Positions 1 to 9,123 are shown, numbered from the stretch's first letter. The stretch is 34,963 bases of DNA from an uncultured Collinsella sp. (GCA_958421275.1 CATZLI010000012.1:1-34963), one strand, 5' to 3'. Numbers and translations are program-made. Notes: generated by a model not told the origin, from the letters alone.

Positions 1-18
1 TATGTGCGGCGCAGGCCG

Positions 19-327
19 CTAATTAGCCCGTCCAAGAATTGGGATGCAGTTCAATGTGAGGTCGGGGCTTTTTAGGAACTCGTTCTCGAGCTCGAGCTCG
101 CGCATGCACTTGCGGGCGGCCCTCATCTCGGCGGTCTCGGTCTTGACCGCGGCCGCCGCGACCGGGTGGTTGGCCAGTTCCTTCTTTCTGACCGTCACCC
201 ATCTTCCCAGGATCTTCTCATTGATGCCGAGGTCGGCGGCCACTTGGGCGATGGGCTTCCCCGACGCGACGGCGAAGTCTGCGGCCTCGGTGCGGTGCCC
301 CGCTGTGCAGGAGAGCCTATCTGCCAT
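19..327 (-). pseudogene. IS3-family transposase orfA remnant
   Basis: The 102-residue product begins like the OrfA subunit of IS3-type transposases: an HTH_Tnp_1-like segment (VASGKPIAQVAADLGINEK, then WV) followed by the coiled-coil tail ELELENEFLK. In intact OrfA that tail usually continues with KAAAFFA or similar. Here it runs into an unrelated tail, SPDLTLNCIPILG, so the gene is cut about 14 residues before its stop. No OrfB with a DDE core follows within the visible sequence, although the element could extend left of position 1. I read this as an IS fragment left at the edge of an accessory region. The family call rests on pattern memory of OrfA proteins. Confidence 0.7.
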
Positions 328-621
328 GACTGAACACTCCTTTCTTTTTGGCGCTGAAACGATTATCGCCGCTCAACGCCATTCCTCTAAGTCAAGTGTC
401 CTGGGATACAATACAGTTCAAATGGACGAGGAGGATCCGGCGCTCCTCTTGATGAGCCCGGAGAGGCCCCTGGTCGTCACCCTTCCCCGCGCGAACGCAA
501 AGCGGACGGCGGCGAGCCATGTCCTCCCCGCGCGTTCCATTTAGGGAGTCCTCGAGAAGTCGATTTCCCTGTGCGATAATCGAGCTATTGAGTCTCGCGA
601 GTTTAGAGCTGGTGATATGCA
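328..621. other. Intergenic stretch without a recognised gene
   Basis: About 290 bp between the IS3 remnant and the ATPase gene. Short open frames exist on both strands, but none resembles a known protein or has a convincing ribosome binding site. It probably contains the end of the IS remnant and the promoter of the downstream ATPase/nuclease pair; I could not single out a promoter. Confidence 0.4.
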
Positions 622-1920
622 TTGAAAATCAAGGTGAAAAACATCGGCAGGGTCGCTGAGGCCGATATCGAGATTAATGGCATTGCCGTGATCGCCGGGG
701 AGAACGGGACGGGGAAAAGCACGGTTGGAAAAGCGCTTTATGCGGCCTTCAACAGCATGTCCGATTCGGAGAACAAAATCGACCGCATGAGGCGCAATAG
801 TGTTGAACGCGCCATCAGGAAGGCATATGTGGGAGGCCCTCTCGACTCCACGTCTCGCCACAGGCGAACTGCTGGAAGAATGAATGGTTTCATCGACAGG
901 GTTTTTTCGGGCGAGTGCACGAGGGACGAGCTTATTGATGAGATAAAGGAGTATTACGGGGAGGAGATCTCCCGTGAGATCGAATCCGATTTCACGAATG
1001 GCGTAGCAGGAGTTGCCGATCAGATTATCGAGATCATGGATATCTCCGATGATGAGGTATTTCGTGCGATTGCGACAAACAGGTTCCAAAGCGAGTTCAA
1101 CGGCCAGATCAATTCGGTTTTCGGCGAAGAGCCCGGGAAGGTCGAACTCCAGATAAAGGACGCATCTACGGTTTTCTCGGTTGCAGGTGACGAGGTGGCG
1201 GAGGTGCACGATAGGAGGGTTTTGCGATTCAGGGCGCATTATCTGGACGACCCGTTCCTGATCGATTCTCTCGGAGGGCCCTACGGCCCCGCTTTTCGGT
1301 TCAGGCCCCTCCTTGGACACCAGGAGGAGCTGCGGCAAGATTTGATTCAGGCGACCATCCGTAACGATGACAGCGAGTCCTCGCTGTTCGACGAGATCGC
1401 GAAGGAGCGGCACCTGAAGGTTCTCATGGACAAGGTCTCCTCCTTATGTCCGGGGTATTTCGAGAGGAGCGAAAGTCGCGGTCACCTTACGTATCTCGAA
1501 GAGGGCTTCGCTCGGGGGTTGGAGCCTGGGAACCTTTCTGCTGGCTTGAAGACGTTCGCCATCATGAAGGTGCTCTTGAAGTCCGGCGCGCTAGATGCCG
1601 GAGGGACTATTATCCTCGATGAACCCGAGATTCATCTTCATCCTGCATGGCAGCTGGCCTTCGCCGAGATAATCGTGCTGCTCCAGAAAGAGCTCGGGAT
1701 GCACGTCTTAATGAGCACCCATAGTCCATATTTCTTGAATGCGATCGAAGTGTATTCTAAGAAGCACGCTGTTGATGGATTGTGCTCATATTATCTTGCG
1801 GAGACCTGCGCTGATGGACGCTCTCGCTTTGCCGAAATAACCGGCTCGACTGAGGTCGCCTACGAGAAGCTGGCGGCTCCTTTTGATACGCTTGAGAGGG
1901 AGGAGTACGGCCTTGAGTAG
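622..1920 (+). CDS. AAA/ABC-type ATPase of the OLD/RecF-like (AAA_15/AAA_21) class
   Basis: A 432-residue P-loop ATPase without membrane segments. Visible motifs: Walker A GENGTGKST at 26-34; ABC signature-like NLSAGLK at 304-310; Walker B IILDEPE with D333/E334; switch histidine in STHSP at 365-369. This is the layout of the ATPase half of OLD, GajA, PtuA and retron-associated ATPases. There is no C-terminal TOPRIM domain, so nuclease activity would have to come from a partner. The next gene overlaps this one by 8 nt and carries a PD-(D/E)XK-like motif, so the two probably form one complex. The start is TTG at 622, the only good initiator immediately before the conserved KIKVKNIG beta strand; the ribosome site is weak. 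The context (IS remnants on both sides, no housekeeping neighbour) suggests a mobile defence function. The ATPase call is firm; the defence role is inferred. Confidence 0.85.
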   Translation: MKIKVKNIGRVAEADIEINGIAVIAGENGTGKSTVGKALYAAFNSMSDSENKIDRMRRNSVERAIRKAYVGGPLDSTSRHRRTAGRMNGFIDRVFSGECTRDELIDEIKEYYGEEISREIESDFTNGVAGVADQIIEIMDISDDEVFRAIATNRFQSEFNGQINSVFGEEPGKVELQIKDASTVFSVAGDEVAEVHDRRVLRFRAHYLDDPFLIDSLGGPYGPAFRFRPLLGHQEELRQDLIQATIRNDDSESSLFDEIAKERHLKVLMDKVSSLCPGYFERSESRGHLTYLEEGFARGLEPGNLSAGLKTFAIMKVLLKSGALDAGGTIILDEPEIHLHPAWQLAFAEIIVLLQKELGMHVLMSTHSPYFLNAIEVYSKKHAVDGLCSYYLAETCADGRSRFAEITGSTEVAYEKLAAPFDTLEREEYGLE

Positions 1921-2581
1921 CGACCTGTGCGCCTCCTGCCCTCATCCGAACTCTCCCGTGGTGCCAGATGGCAGCGATGGTTGCTCCCGTTGCAGGACCT
2001 GTATCCTAAGGGACTGCACGTCGACCATCTCCAAAACATCCAGAGACGGGAGCGTCTCTCTTGTGGATGACGATTTGCCTGTTGTCAATTTTGACTCTGT
2101 TAAAGAATGCTACTGCAAGAAGGTCAATAGGTGGATGCAACTCCCGCGCTCCGCCGATGCGCTGTATTGCGATCGGGAAACGTTATATCTAGTCGAATTT
2201 AAAAACGGCAGTCTGAAGGAGACGCTGGGGAAGAGGCTCAATCCCAAGGATGACGAAGAGCTTGGTATCAATCTTGGCCAAAGGGACGCCCTCATCGAGA
2301 AGTGCAAGGACAGCGTTTTGATCTGCTCGGACCTGTGGGGAAAGAGGACGAGATGGTTTCGCGAGCACTGCGTCTTTGTTTTGGTATACAACGAGGACAA
2401 GAACAAGACCGCGTTGAAGCGGGTTGCCAGCTCGATTAGGAAAAAAGCGCGTTTTGGGCTTCCTGACAAATTGAAAGGTTTTTGCGTGAAGGATGTCTTG
2501 ACGCTAACCGAAAAGGAGTTTTCGACATCGCTCCTTTCAACTTGGCGAGACGCAGAAGAAATCGCGGAGGTCGACGCGTAG
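1913..2581 (+). CDS. Zinc-finger/PD-(D/E)XK-like protein, partner of the upstream ATPase
   Basis: A 222-residue protein starting at TTG 1913, which overlaps the ATPase stop codon and sits behind a strong GGGAGGAG ribosome site inside that gene. Two parts can be seen. The N-terminus has six cysteines in a zinc-knuckle-like pattern (C6-x2-C9, C24-x2-C27-x2-C30, C35). The middle has D82, then VEFKNG with E95 and K97, the D-x(n)-ExK signature of the PD-(D/E)XK nuclease fold. After it comes a charged segment (NLGQRDALIEKC) and a beta-rich part (CVFVLVYNEDKNKT), as expected for the rest of such a fold. I do not recognise a named family. Tight coupling to an OLD-like ATPase parallels Septu (PtuA ATPase with PtuB HNH nuclease), with a different nuclease class. 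The nuclease assignment comes from the motif only. Confidence 0.65.
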   Translation: MSSDLCASCPHPNSPVVPDGSDGCSRCRTCILRDCTSTISKTSRDGSVSLVDDDLPVVNFDSVKECYCKKVNRWMQLPRSADALYCDRETLYLVEFKNGSLKETLGKRLNPKDDEELGINLGQRDALIEKCKDSVLICSDLWGKRTRWFREHCVFVLVYNEDKNKTALKRVASSIRKKARFGLPDKLKGFCVKDVLTLTEKEFSTSLLSTWRDAEEIAEVDA

Positions 2582-2734
2582 GAGACCGAAAAGCATCCGG
2601 TGGCTATTTGCTCCCGATATCGATCGTTCGTCTGCAGTCGGTTTTCTTTCCGCTGCGCCCGCCAGTTTGCGATGAGTCGCGCACCGTGTGAAGCTCAACA
2701 CGGATGAAATACAAATATAATCCCCCCTTGCACT

Positions 2735-3278
2735 GTGTTGATAAATATTGCTCGTCGAACTCATCTGAACTGGGCTTTCTTGCATAGAACTGCCTGAACC
2801 TGAGCGTTTTCGGGTATCGCATTGCCCGATCGAGCACCATCGCGACCTTCTCAAGCTTGTCCTCGGGCGGACTCATAGCCACAGCCCCGCATGTCGTCCC
2901 GGTTGGAGCCGGGATGAGACCTCAGGAAGCACTGCATGAAGTAGCGCATCCGGTTCACGGGCCCCAGCGGGTTCTGGCCGTCGGGAACGCCCTTGAGCAG
3001 CTTCGCGTTGTAGCGCTGGCTCTTCAGTGACAGATTGTTGACGGGAGCCGTGTGGCGCCCGGCTCCATGTCGTGGATGAGCGTGGAGCCGGGCGCCACAC
3101 GGCTCCCGAACGTCGCCAAGGTCTTCGCCCTGCTTGTCTTGCCAAGGCCCTCCCGGATGAAGATTGAATTGCCTGGCTCATCGCAGCCGAGCGCGACACG
3201 GGCTCTACCCGAGACCATCATCTCTACACATAGCCCATCATTCGACAAGAACGCGCAGTTTGTCCTGCATAGGCGCAT
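2735..3278 (-). pseudogene. IS1595-type (ISXO2-like) transposase remnant
   Basis: Read on the minus strand, three frame segments together give the C-terminal half of an ISXO2-like DDE transposase. The first, from 3278, contains DEPGNSIFIREGLGKTS and then FGSRVAPGSTLIHD, the stretch carrying a catalytic Asp. The second has LSLKSQRYNAKLLKG and NRMRYFMQCFLRSH. The third has MSPPEDKLEKVAMVLDRAM and TLRFRQFY. The N-terminal zinc-ribbon half is missing. Frame is lost directly after the HD motif, at a 26-bp inverted repeat, and again near 2880. The tail past RKPSSD is read-through into non-transposase sequence. The element cannot make an active protein. Boundaries are approximate because the terminal repeats were not identified. 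Confidence 0.7.
3042..3108. repeat. 26-bp perfect inverted repeat with 15-nt loop inside the dead transposase
   Basis: The arms at 3042-3067 and 3083-3108 are exact reverse complements (left arm begins CGGGAGCCGTGTGGCGCCC), with TGTCGTGGATGAGCG between them. One arm encodes the transposase residues GSRVAPGS; the other replaces the residues expected after the catalytic HD motif. The structure therefore looks like a fold-back copy of coding sequence and not an ancestral terminator. Confidence 0.85.
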
Positions 3279-3478
3279 GGTGTCCCCCTCCGCCGCAAGA
3301 GGTGAGCAAAAGAGAGGCTCCCCTCGCCACTACCGGACAAAGGGACCTCTCTGGGGAAACACGCTATAAAACCTTCTTGCCGGGCGGTCGAGTACAGCAC
3401 CGACGGCGTACCCGTGGAGACCTACCCAGAGCCCACGCCATTTCAAGTTTCTTGGTCTTCAACGCCACAATCCGATAA

Positions 3479-5113
3479 TCATCCAGCCGTCGAAATGACC
3501 TCGTCACAGGCGGCAAGCATCTCCTCGTCATGAGTGACAACGATTACAATATGGTCTCTCTTAATTTCATGAAGCAATTTGATCAGCGCGCCTCGACTCT
3601 TCGCATCAAGTGCTGAGGTCGGTTCATCAAAAAGCATAACGTCCGGCGATTTCAACAGCTGTCTCACAATTGCAATCTTTTGCTTCTCGCCGCCGGACAC
3701 CCCTCCTTTCCCGCCGTCAAGCATCGCCGTTGCCCCGTTCTCCACAGAAGCAACCATTTCGTCTAGCCCCAATATGACAAGCATCCGATTCAGCTTATCC
3801 ATCTCGTAATCATCAGAAAGCAGCGTAAGATTATCGAGAATCGTCCCCTCAACGATAGGGGGTTCTTGCTCCGTAATGCTGACTCGACACCGCCGCAATG
3901 CATATCGATCGATGCAACGCTGTGACACCCCGTTGTAGCGAACGGCCCCTTCTGTGTCATCTGGATATAGCCCCAATATCACTGACAGCAGCGAGCTCTT
4001 CCCCGAACCATTCGGCCCCGAGATTCCATATAGCCGACCCCTGGAAAACGCGAGCCCCTCAATGCTTAACGCGACCCTTTCCGCCCCTGGATAACGTAGC
4101 TTGATGTTCTCTAGACGGATTTCCTCAATCGGACCAAGCGCCAATTTGCCATTCGCTTCCACCGGGACATCCCAAATTCTTTTCAGCCGCTCATAGCATA
4201 CGCGATTAGTCTGGTAATCCCTTCCCCAGCCCAACAAATACTGTACCGCTGAGCTTAAGTTCGAATAATATCCAACAGCAGTCACGAGAAAACCAGGCAA
4301 CAGTCTCCCGCCCATCACTTCAACCGCGCCCACAGCAAGAAGACATCCTTGAGCGGCGGAAGCGACCAACGCGTTGCCAAAGGTAAATCTAGACCCTACT
4401 TCCTGATTTGCTCTCATCGTTGGATAGAGCCCATTAAAAGCTTCGACCAGTACAGCGCGGGACCTATCGAACAAAGCATGTTTGCGGATGAAATCAACTT
4501 TCTCCAACTGATCTTGTAGACAGGAAAAAAACCTCGCGCTCTGCTCTTGTACGTCAAAACTTCTCTCAAACAGCCTTGCGCGTGAAACCGCATAAAAAGC
4601 GGCACTCGCTGCCGCAAGAACAAGGCAGACCACACTCAACTTGATATTCAGGCTACCGAGAACAAACAGGGCGGACAAAAGGGTGATAACGTTGTTTGAA
4701 ACCCCCACAACCGAGTTGATTACGAAGATGACAAGGTCATTAGCGTCGTGATTGATTTGCTGGTTATAATACGACGCGTTGAAGCCCTCGAAGAATGCCT
4801 GGGGAAGGTGCTTCACGTGCTCAAGCGTATCCGCATTTAAGCCGAACCCCGCATGCGACTGAAGGTTGATGTACAGCATCTCTGAGCAATACACTAGTCC
4901 CGCTCGAACCGCTTGGACCGCAACCAAAATAAGGCAACAAACGAGAACGGCGGCAAGATCGGCGCTGGCCGGCATCGCCAATCGGTTTACCACTATGCCG
5001 GTAAGAAAGGGACCCGCAAGCGCAAGCAGCCCGACCAAAACTGTTACGACAAGATAGGCGTAGAATCGACCGCCCAGTATATATTTTCTACAGAGATTAA
5101 GCATCAGCCTCAT
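3479..5113 (-). CDS. ABC exporter, fused permease and ATPase (peptide export)
   Basis: A 544-residue half-transporter with one transmembrane domain (hydrophobic helices from about residue 15 to 300) followed by a nucleotide-binding domain: Walker A GPNGSGKSS with its Lys near residue 372, signature VSGGEKQ, Walker B VMLFDEPTSALD and H-loop VVTHDEE. It lacks an N-terminal C39 peptidase, so any leader must be removed by another enzyme. It is the last gene of the minus-strand RiPP operon and overlaps the end of the maturase gene by 17 nt, which argues for translational coupling. I chose ATG 5113, behind a GCGGGG sequence; GTG 5125 and ATG 5104 are alternatives. The likely cargo is the modified Cys-rich peptide encoded at the head of the operon. 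Family and topology are clear; the cargo is inferred from context. Confidence 0.85.
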   Translation of the reverse strand: MRLMLNLCRKYILGGRFYAYLVVTVLVGLLALAGPFLTGIVVNRLAMPASADLAAVLVCCLILVAVQAVRAGLVYCSEMLYINLQSHAGFGLNADTLEHVKHLPQAFFEGFNASYYNQQINHDANDLVIFVINSVVGVSNNVITLLSALFVLGSLNIKLSVVCLVLAAASAAFYAVSRARLFERSFDVQEQSARFFSCLQDQLEKVDFIRKHALFDRSRAVLVEAFNGLYPTMRANQEVGSRFTFGNALVASAAQGCLLAVGAVEVMGGRLLPGFLVTAVGYYSNLSSAVQYLLGWGRDYQTNRVCYERLKRIWDVPVEANGKLALGPIEEIRLENIKLRYPGAERVALSIEGLAFSRGRLYGISGPNGSGKSSLLSVILGLYPDDTEGAVRYNGVSQRCIDRYALRRCRVSITEQEPPIVEGTILDNLTLLSDDYEMDKLNRMLVILGLDEMVASVENGATAMLDGGKGGVSGGEKQKIAIVRQLLKSPDVMLFDEPTSALDAKSRGALIKLLHEIKRDHIVIVVTHDEEMLAACDEVISTAG

Positions 5114-6395
5114 TTTGCCCCGCACCCCGTTTTGCCGTATTCATCATCTGGGAGAGCAGCATTTTTTGCTCGGCATCATACCGGAAGGAAACGCAACGTT
5201 TCCCCTCACCGTTTAAGGCGTGGTTGGGGCACCCTCCCATGCACATGGGAAAAGCAAAGCACTCTTGGCATTCCGGGTCATCCGGCTCATATGCCATCCA
5301 GTTAATCATGTTCTTGCTCAACATTGGCGGCTCGAAAATAGTTCCGACCCTCCGCTCCTTCATTCCAATGTCATCCCAGCACTTATACAAATCTCCGACG
5401 GGATCAACCACGTACGAGTTGATTCCAACGGCGCAACATATCCCGAAATTCGTCCCACCAAAAGGTTGAACTTTGAAGCCCCGCGCAATTGCCCTTTTAT
5501 AAAACTCAGTCTCCTCATACGAGAACTCTTTTACAGTAAAGCAGTGGCTGTCGTTCGCACATACCTGATTGATATCGTCAACAGGGGCTAAATAGAAGTG
5601 AACCTTATTCATCAGGCCATTTAGCTCGAGATAATCCAATAGCTCTTGAGCGGCCTCGATGTTGGTCTTGTCGACGTTGCTCCTTATCGAAATATCGATG
5701 ATGTCGGCACACTCTTTGACGTTCTTGAGAATACGTTCGTATGTAGGGCTTCCGTCGTGAAGAATCCTTCTCGAATCGTGATCCGACTTCGATCCATCTA
5801 TAGTCACTTGCGCGCTCGTCACACCACATGCCGCGAGCCTCCTTGCAACATCAGGCGTCAGCAGATAGCCATTTGTCACTATCGATGCGGAATATTCACA
5901 CGTTGGCCCCACGACATCTTTCAGATCCGACGTAATCCGTTCGATCATCTTCATTCCGAGCAGAGGCTCGCCGCCGTACCATCCAACTGAGAGACTTGCG
6001 ATACCAGGATAGTAATCTTTCACGAACTTGGAGAGCTGTGTCAAAACCTCCTCGCCCATCGTCGTGTACGCCTGTCCCTTTTCATAGCAGTAGGGACAGC
6101 AAAAGTTGCAAGCCATCGTTGGCGCAATGGTAAGGGACAGAGCAGTATTCGCAAAGCGCGCGGCGCGACTTTGCAACCTGATCTCCCCAAGCTCGTCCCT
6201 CTCCTCATTGACTAGGATGCCTCCCCTTATCAGCTCCGCGACAAGATCATCGGCATCCCGAACGTCCCCTTCTTGAATCCTTTTGAATTTCTGCGCTTAT
6301 TCCGGATTTAACGACAGGATGCCGCCGGTTCGCGCATTCATGATAAGAAGACTTCCGTTATGTTCATGCACCACATTAAATTGCGACAGTTTCAC
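5097..6395 (-). pseudogene. Radical SAM/SPASM peptide maturase with in-frame TAA (CcpM-like)
   Basis: The complete frame runs from GTG 6395 (GGAG ribosome site about 10 nt before it) to 5097, 432 codons, but codon 33 is TAA (6299-6297), in the context SLNPE-stop-AQKFKRI. Past the stop the frame is intact. It carries the radical SAM motif CNFCCPYC (C96, C100, C103 in full-length numbering), the glycine-rich GGEP, and a C-terminal SPASM-type set of cysteines (CCAVG, KCWDD, CQECFAFPMCMGGC). Such enzymes install thioether links in Cys-rich peptides, and the missing N-terminus is where a RiPP recognition element is expected. No ATG or GTG lies in frame between the stop and the conserved core; TTG 6176 is the first plausible restart. 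It may be a true null allele, a readthrough or restart case, or a base-call error. It lies between the immunity-type ABC genes and the exporter. Confidence 0.8.
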
Positions 6396-6461
6396 TTCGC
6401 ACCATCTCCATTTCCAATCAAATCCATATCGACCCTCAGACGCTGCGCATACGCCAGCGCA

Positions 6462-7250
6462 CTACCTTCTTCGATAAAAACTGCACGAAAGCAGCAATAG
6501 ACATGCGAGCGACACGATGACCGCATGGCCGCATGCAGCCATCAGGACCGTCCCGCCGGCAGCCCCGCACGCCCTCATCCAATAAGCCATGTGAACCGGG
6601 GGTAAAACGGTTGGGAAACTCATCGCGATAACAAGGCCCGCGAACGTTGCGACCAGCAAGGCTCCCGACACAAGAGATCTGATCCTGAACACCTCATATG
6701 CAACCGCAACCATCAGCGTATAAGCGGCGTCTATAACGATATTCGACAGGAGTGCCGAGGTCACATTACCAACCGTAAGGCTGTCTAGACCGCTTCCGGA
6801 GCACACGGCAAAGACCGCAGCGACACCGAGAGTAAACACGATGTAGGGGCACAGCGTATACACTTCGCAAGCCAATGTCTTTGCCGCAAACAGCTGCCAG
6901 CTGCGGAAGCCCCGAGCAATCGAAACTCCCCTTGCCGACACGCTCGTCGCATCACCGAATAGCGTCCCCGCCACAACAACAGAGACGATTGGGAAGAACA
7001 CCGTATGCGCCATGGAGACGACACTTAGCCAGGAAGAGATACCCGTTGGCCCAACCCCTATCGAGAAAAGATAGCCCGGATCGGCGGAAAAGCCAAAGAA
7101 CTGGCCCTCTCCCCCTGCGGAGACCCATGCGCCGGACCCGGCAAACACATAAATCCCCGCGATGCCCAAATACATCAGCGCTATTATCACGGCGAGTTTC
7201 ATTCTCCTTGCGCGGAACAGTTCCGCCCTGACCGACATCCCAAGATTCAT
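6462..7250 (-). CDS. ABC-2 type permease (second subunit)
   Basis: A 262-residue integral membrane protein with about six hydrophobic segments, for example KLAVIIALMYLGIAGIYVF near the N-terminus, with charged ends and no ATPase motif. The start ATG 7250 overlaps the stop of the previous permease gene (ATGA); a longer upstream frame exists but lies inside that gene. With the preceding permease and the ATPase at 8065-8985 it forms a three-gene ABC-2 transporter resembling lantibiotic/bacteriocin self-protection systems (ATPase plus two non-identical permeases, as in the LanFEG type). Its place between the precursor genes and the maturase fits producer immunity or export. The substrate is not shown by the sequence. 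Confidence 0.75.
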   Translation of the reverse strand: MNLGMSVRAELFRARRMKLAVIIALMYLGIAGIYVFAGSGAWVSAGGEGQFFGFSADPGYLFSIGVGPTGISSWLSVVSMAHTVFFPIVSVVVAGTLFGDATSVSARGVSIARGFRSWQLFAAKTLACEVYTLCPYIVFTLGVAAVFAVCSGSGLDSLTVGNVTSALLSNIVIDAAYTLMVAVAYEVFRIRSLVSGALLVATFAGLVIAMSFPTVLPPVHMAYWMRACGAAGGTVLMAACGHAVIVSLACLLLLSCSFYRRR

Positions 7251-8065
7251 CGAACCGCCGTCCTTACAAATAGCGAGACGAGCGCAACTCCAACCGACAC
7301 AAGCACAGTGCCGCCCGCATACAGCAAAACCTGAATTACACCAACATTCTGCATACTCAGGGAACACAGGTTCATCAGGTAATACACGGGCGAGAGCATG
7401 AGCAGCAAGCTGGGCTGACCGCTTCCGTATGTACTTGGGAACCACACCATCACAAATGTCGAAACCGCTATTGCAACGACGCTGCTCGCCACCACACTCC
7501 TCGTGAGCAAATACAGGGCGAAGGTAGCGGCGTACATCGAAATGAGCAGCAGCGCGATCATCAGCGCAATCGATACAAATTGGGCAAACCCTGAGCACGA
7601 GGCCCCAACGTCCCATTGGGCCATCTTGGTTAAATACAGCGCAGTCGTAGAAAGAAGATACACGGCACCGACCAGAGTGCAGTTCACCAACAGCTTCGTG
7701 ATCACAATCGCCGCCTGCGACACCCCTCGCGATCTCGATACGGCGTAAGCCACGGATTCAAAGTCTCTCGACGTAGCGTAAACCGCGTAGAGAATCGTCA
7801 CCGGAATCCAGACCACTGTAGACGCAAAAGACGTCCGGGCAACAGAGCCCAAAACGTCCCCTGCATCCACTAGGTTTCCAATAAAACCTATAGCCCCTCC
7901 AAGCGTATACGGGTCATCACCGGCGACCATGATCAGCACCTCAGACGAAGTCGCAGCCGCAACCACATACAGCACAGCCGCAAGCGCAATCATCAGAGCG
8001 GTCGCCGGGTGCCTGGCGAGCAACCATACCTCGCTCCGAAAAGCTGAGATGAACTCGCGTTTCAT
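7247..8065 (-). CDS. ABC-2 type permease (first subunit)
   Basis: A 272-residue membrane protein. The N-terminus (MKREFISAFRSEVWLLARHP) is cytoplasmic and basic, followed by a first helix (TALMIALAAVLYVVAAATS) and about five more helices, the usual plan of ABC-2 permeases of bacteriocin-immunity transporters. ATG 8065 is used because it overlaps the stop of the ATPase gene (TGATG); the 3' end in turn overlaps the next permease, so the three genes are translationally coupled. Likely to pair with the second permease to form the channel energised by the ATPase at 8065-8985. Function as RiPP immunity is inferred from location only. Confidence 0.75.
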   Translation of the reverse strand: MKREFISAFRSEVWLLARHPATALMIALAAVLYVVAAATSSEVLIMVAGDDPYTLGGAIGFIGNLVDAGDVLGSVARTSFASTVVWIPVTILYAVYATSRDFESVAYAVSRSRGVSQAAIVITKLLVNCTLVGAVYLLSTTALYLTKMAQWDVGASCSGFAQFVSIALMIALLLISMYAATFALYLLTRSVVASSVVAIAVSTFVMVWFPSTYGSGQPSLLLMLSPVYYLMNLCSLSMQNVGVIQVLLYAGGTVLVSVGVALVSLFVRTAVR

Positions 8066-8985
8066 CACAGCTCGCTCTCTCGACCGATGAGCTCCGAATA
8101 AAACTCCTCAAGGCTCTTCCTATGAGAATACGCCTCCGCAACCCTCACACCTGCGGTCGAGAGCGCTTCGATTGCAATGCCCCGCCCTTCCTTTTTCTCC
8201 TCATAGCGCATAAGGACGCTGCCGTCCGGCAGAAAAGAATGTGAGGTCTCATCTCCGAGAACCGATCTCGTTCGCTCCAGATCGTCCACATGCAACACGA
8301 AACCACCGCGGCATGACTTTTCCAGCTGAGGTGCGGTCATCCTTCGAATGAGGCGACCATGACTTATGAAGAGGTAATCAGTTGCCAGCTTGTGCATCTC
8401 CTCAAGATTGTGGCTGGATACGAGAATCGTTTTACCTTGATCTTTGTTAAGATGCGTAAGGATTTTTCTTACTTCGACTATCCCCATCGGATCCAGGCCG
8501 TTTGTCGGCTCGTCCAGGATCAACAGCTCCGGATCGCCCAGCAACGCTATGGCCAGATCGAGACGCCTCCTCATTCCCATTGAGAAGTTCTTCACTTTCT
8601 TCCCGCCGGCCTCCCCCAAACCGACGGTTGATAACACACCGTCGATGGAACGATCGGTGGGAAGCCCCCACTCAATACAGCGAACGACCAAGTTGTCTCG
8701 CGCGGTCAGATTAGGATACGAAGCATTGAGGTCGGGCATATAACCCAGCCTTTCCCTGCAGCTCCGTATTTCACGTCTCCCGGTTTGCCCAAACATCGAG
8801 ATCGTTCCTGACGATGGCTCCGAAAGCCCCGTGATCAATCGAATTAACGTGCTCTTGCCGGCACCATTCTCCCCAATGAGTGCACACAGCTCGCCTTCCA
8901 TTAAAGAGAACGAGACTGATTTAACCGCTTCAAACCCGCCATATCTCTTGGATATGGCACGCAATTCAACTGGGACTTCCCGCAT
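8065..8985 (-). CDS. ABC transporter ATP-binding subunit (bacteriocin immunity type)
   Basis: A 306-residue ABC ATPase of the BcrA/LanF class. Visible: Walker A GENGAGKST (Lys 44), Q-loop region YMPDLNA, signature NFSMGMRRR (the SxGxRRR variant typical of ABC-2 drug and bacteriocin transporters), Walker B LLILDEPTNGLDP and H-loop SSHNLEEM. A C-terminal extension of about 80 residues follows, common in this class. Two ATGs lie close together; 8985 is preferred because GGGGAGG is 9 nt upstream, whereas ATG 8994 abuts that site. A longer open frame reaching 9081 has no support. It starts the transporter part of the operon, about 170 bp after the second precursor gene, and overlaps the first permease. 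It should couple ATP hydrolysis to removal or export of the peptide. Confidence 0.85.
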   Translation of the reverse strand: MREVPVELRAISKRYGGFEAVKSVSFSLMEGELCALIGENGAGKSTLIRLITGLSEPSSGTISMFGQTGRREIRSCRERLGYMPDLNASYPNLTARDNLVVRCIEWGLPTDRSIDGVLSTVGLGEAGGKKVKNFSMGMRRRLDLAIALLGDPELLILDEPTNGLDPMGIVEVRKILTHLNKDQGKTILVSSHNLEEMHKLATDYLFISHGRLIRRMTAPQLEKSCRGGFVLHVDDLERTRSVLGDETSHSFLPDGSVLMRYEEKKEGRGIAIEALSTAGVRVAEAYSHRKSLEEFYSELIGRESEL

Positions 8986-9123
8986 GGACGACATCCTCCC
9001 CGTCAATAAAAAGGGACGACATGGCAATTGTGCGGGGTTATAGGTAACGTCGGTTCGCCCCCCCATATTGCAATGCCACATCGCCCCTCAGGCGCTGCTG
9101 GCCAAAATATCTTTGAACAGTCT

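Noticed and set aside
3385..3478. Plus-strand peptide-like stretch reading EYSTDGVPVETYPEPTPFQ
   Set aside because: It looks protein-like but has no start, no ribosome site and no recognised family; possibly a relic of another element.
8986..9081. Longer N-terminus for the immunity-type ABC ATPase
   Set aside because: The extension spans a seven-base G run and has no conserved residues, whereas ATG 8985 has a well-spaced GGGGAGG.
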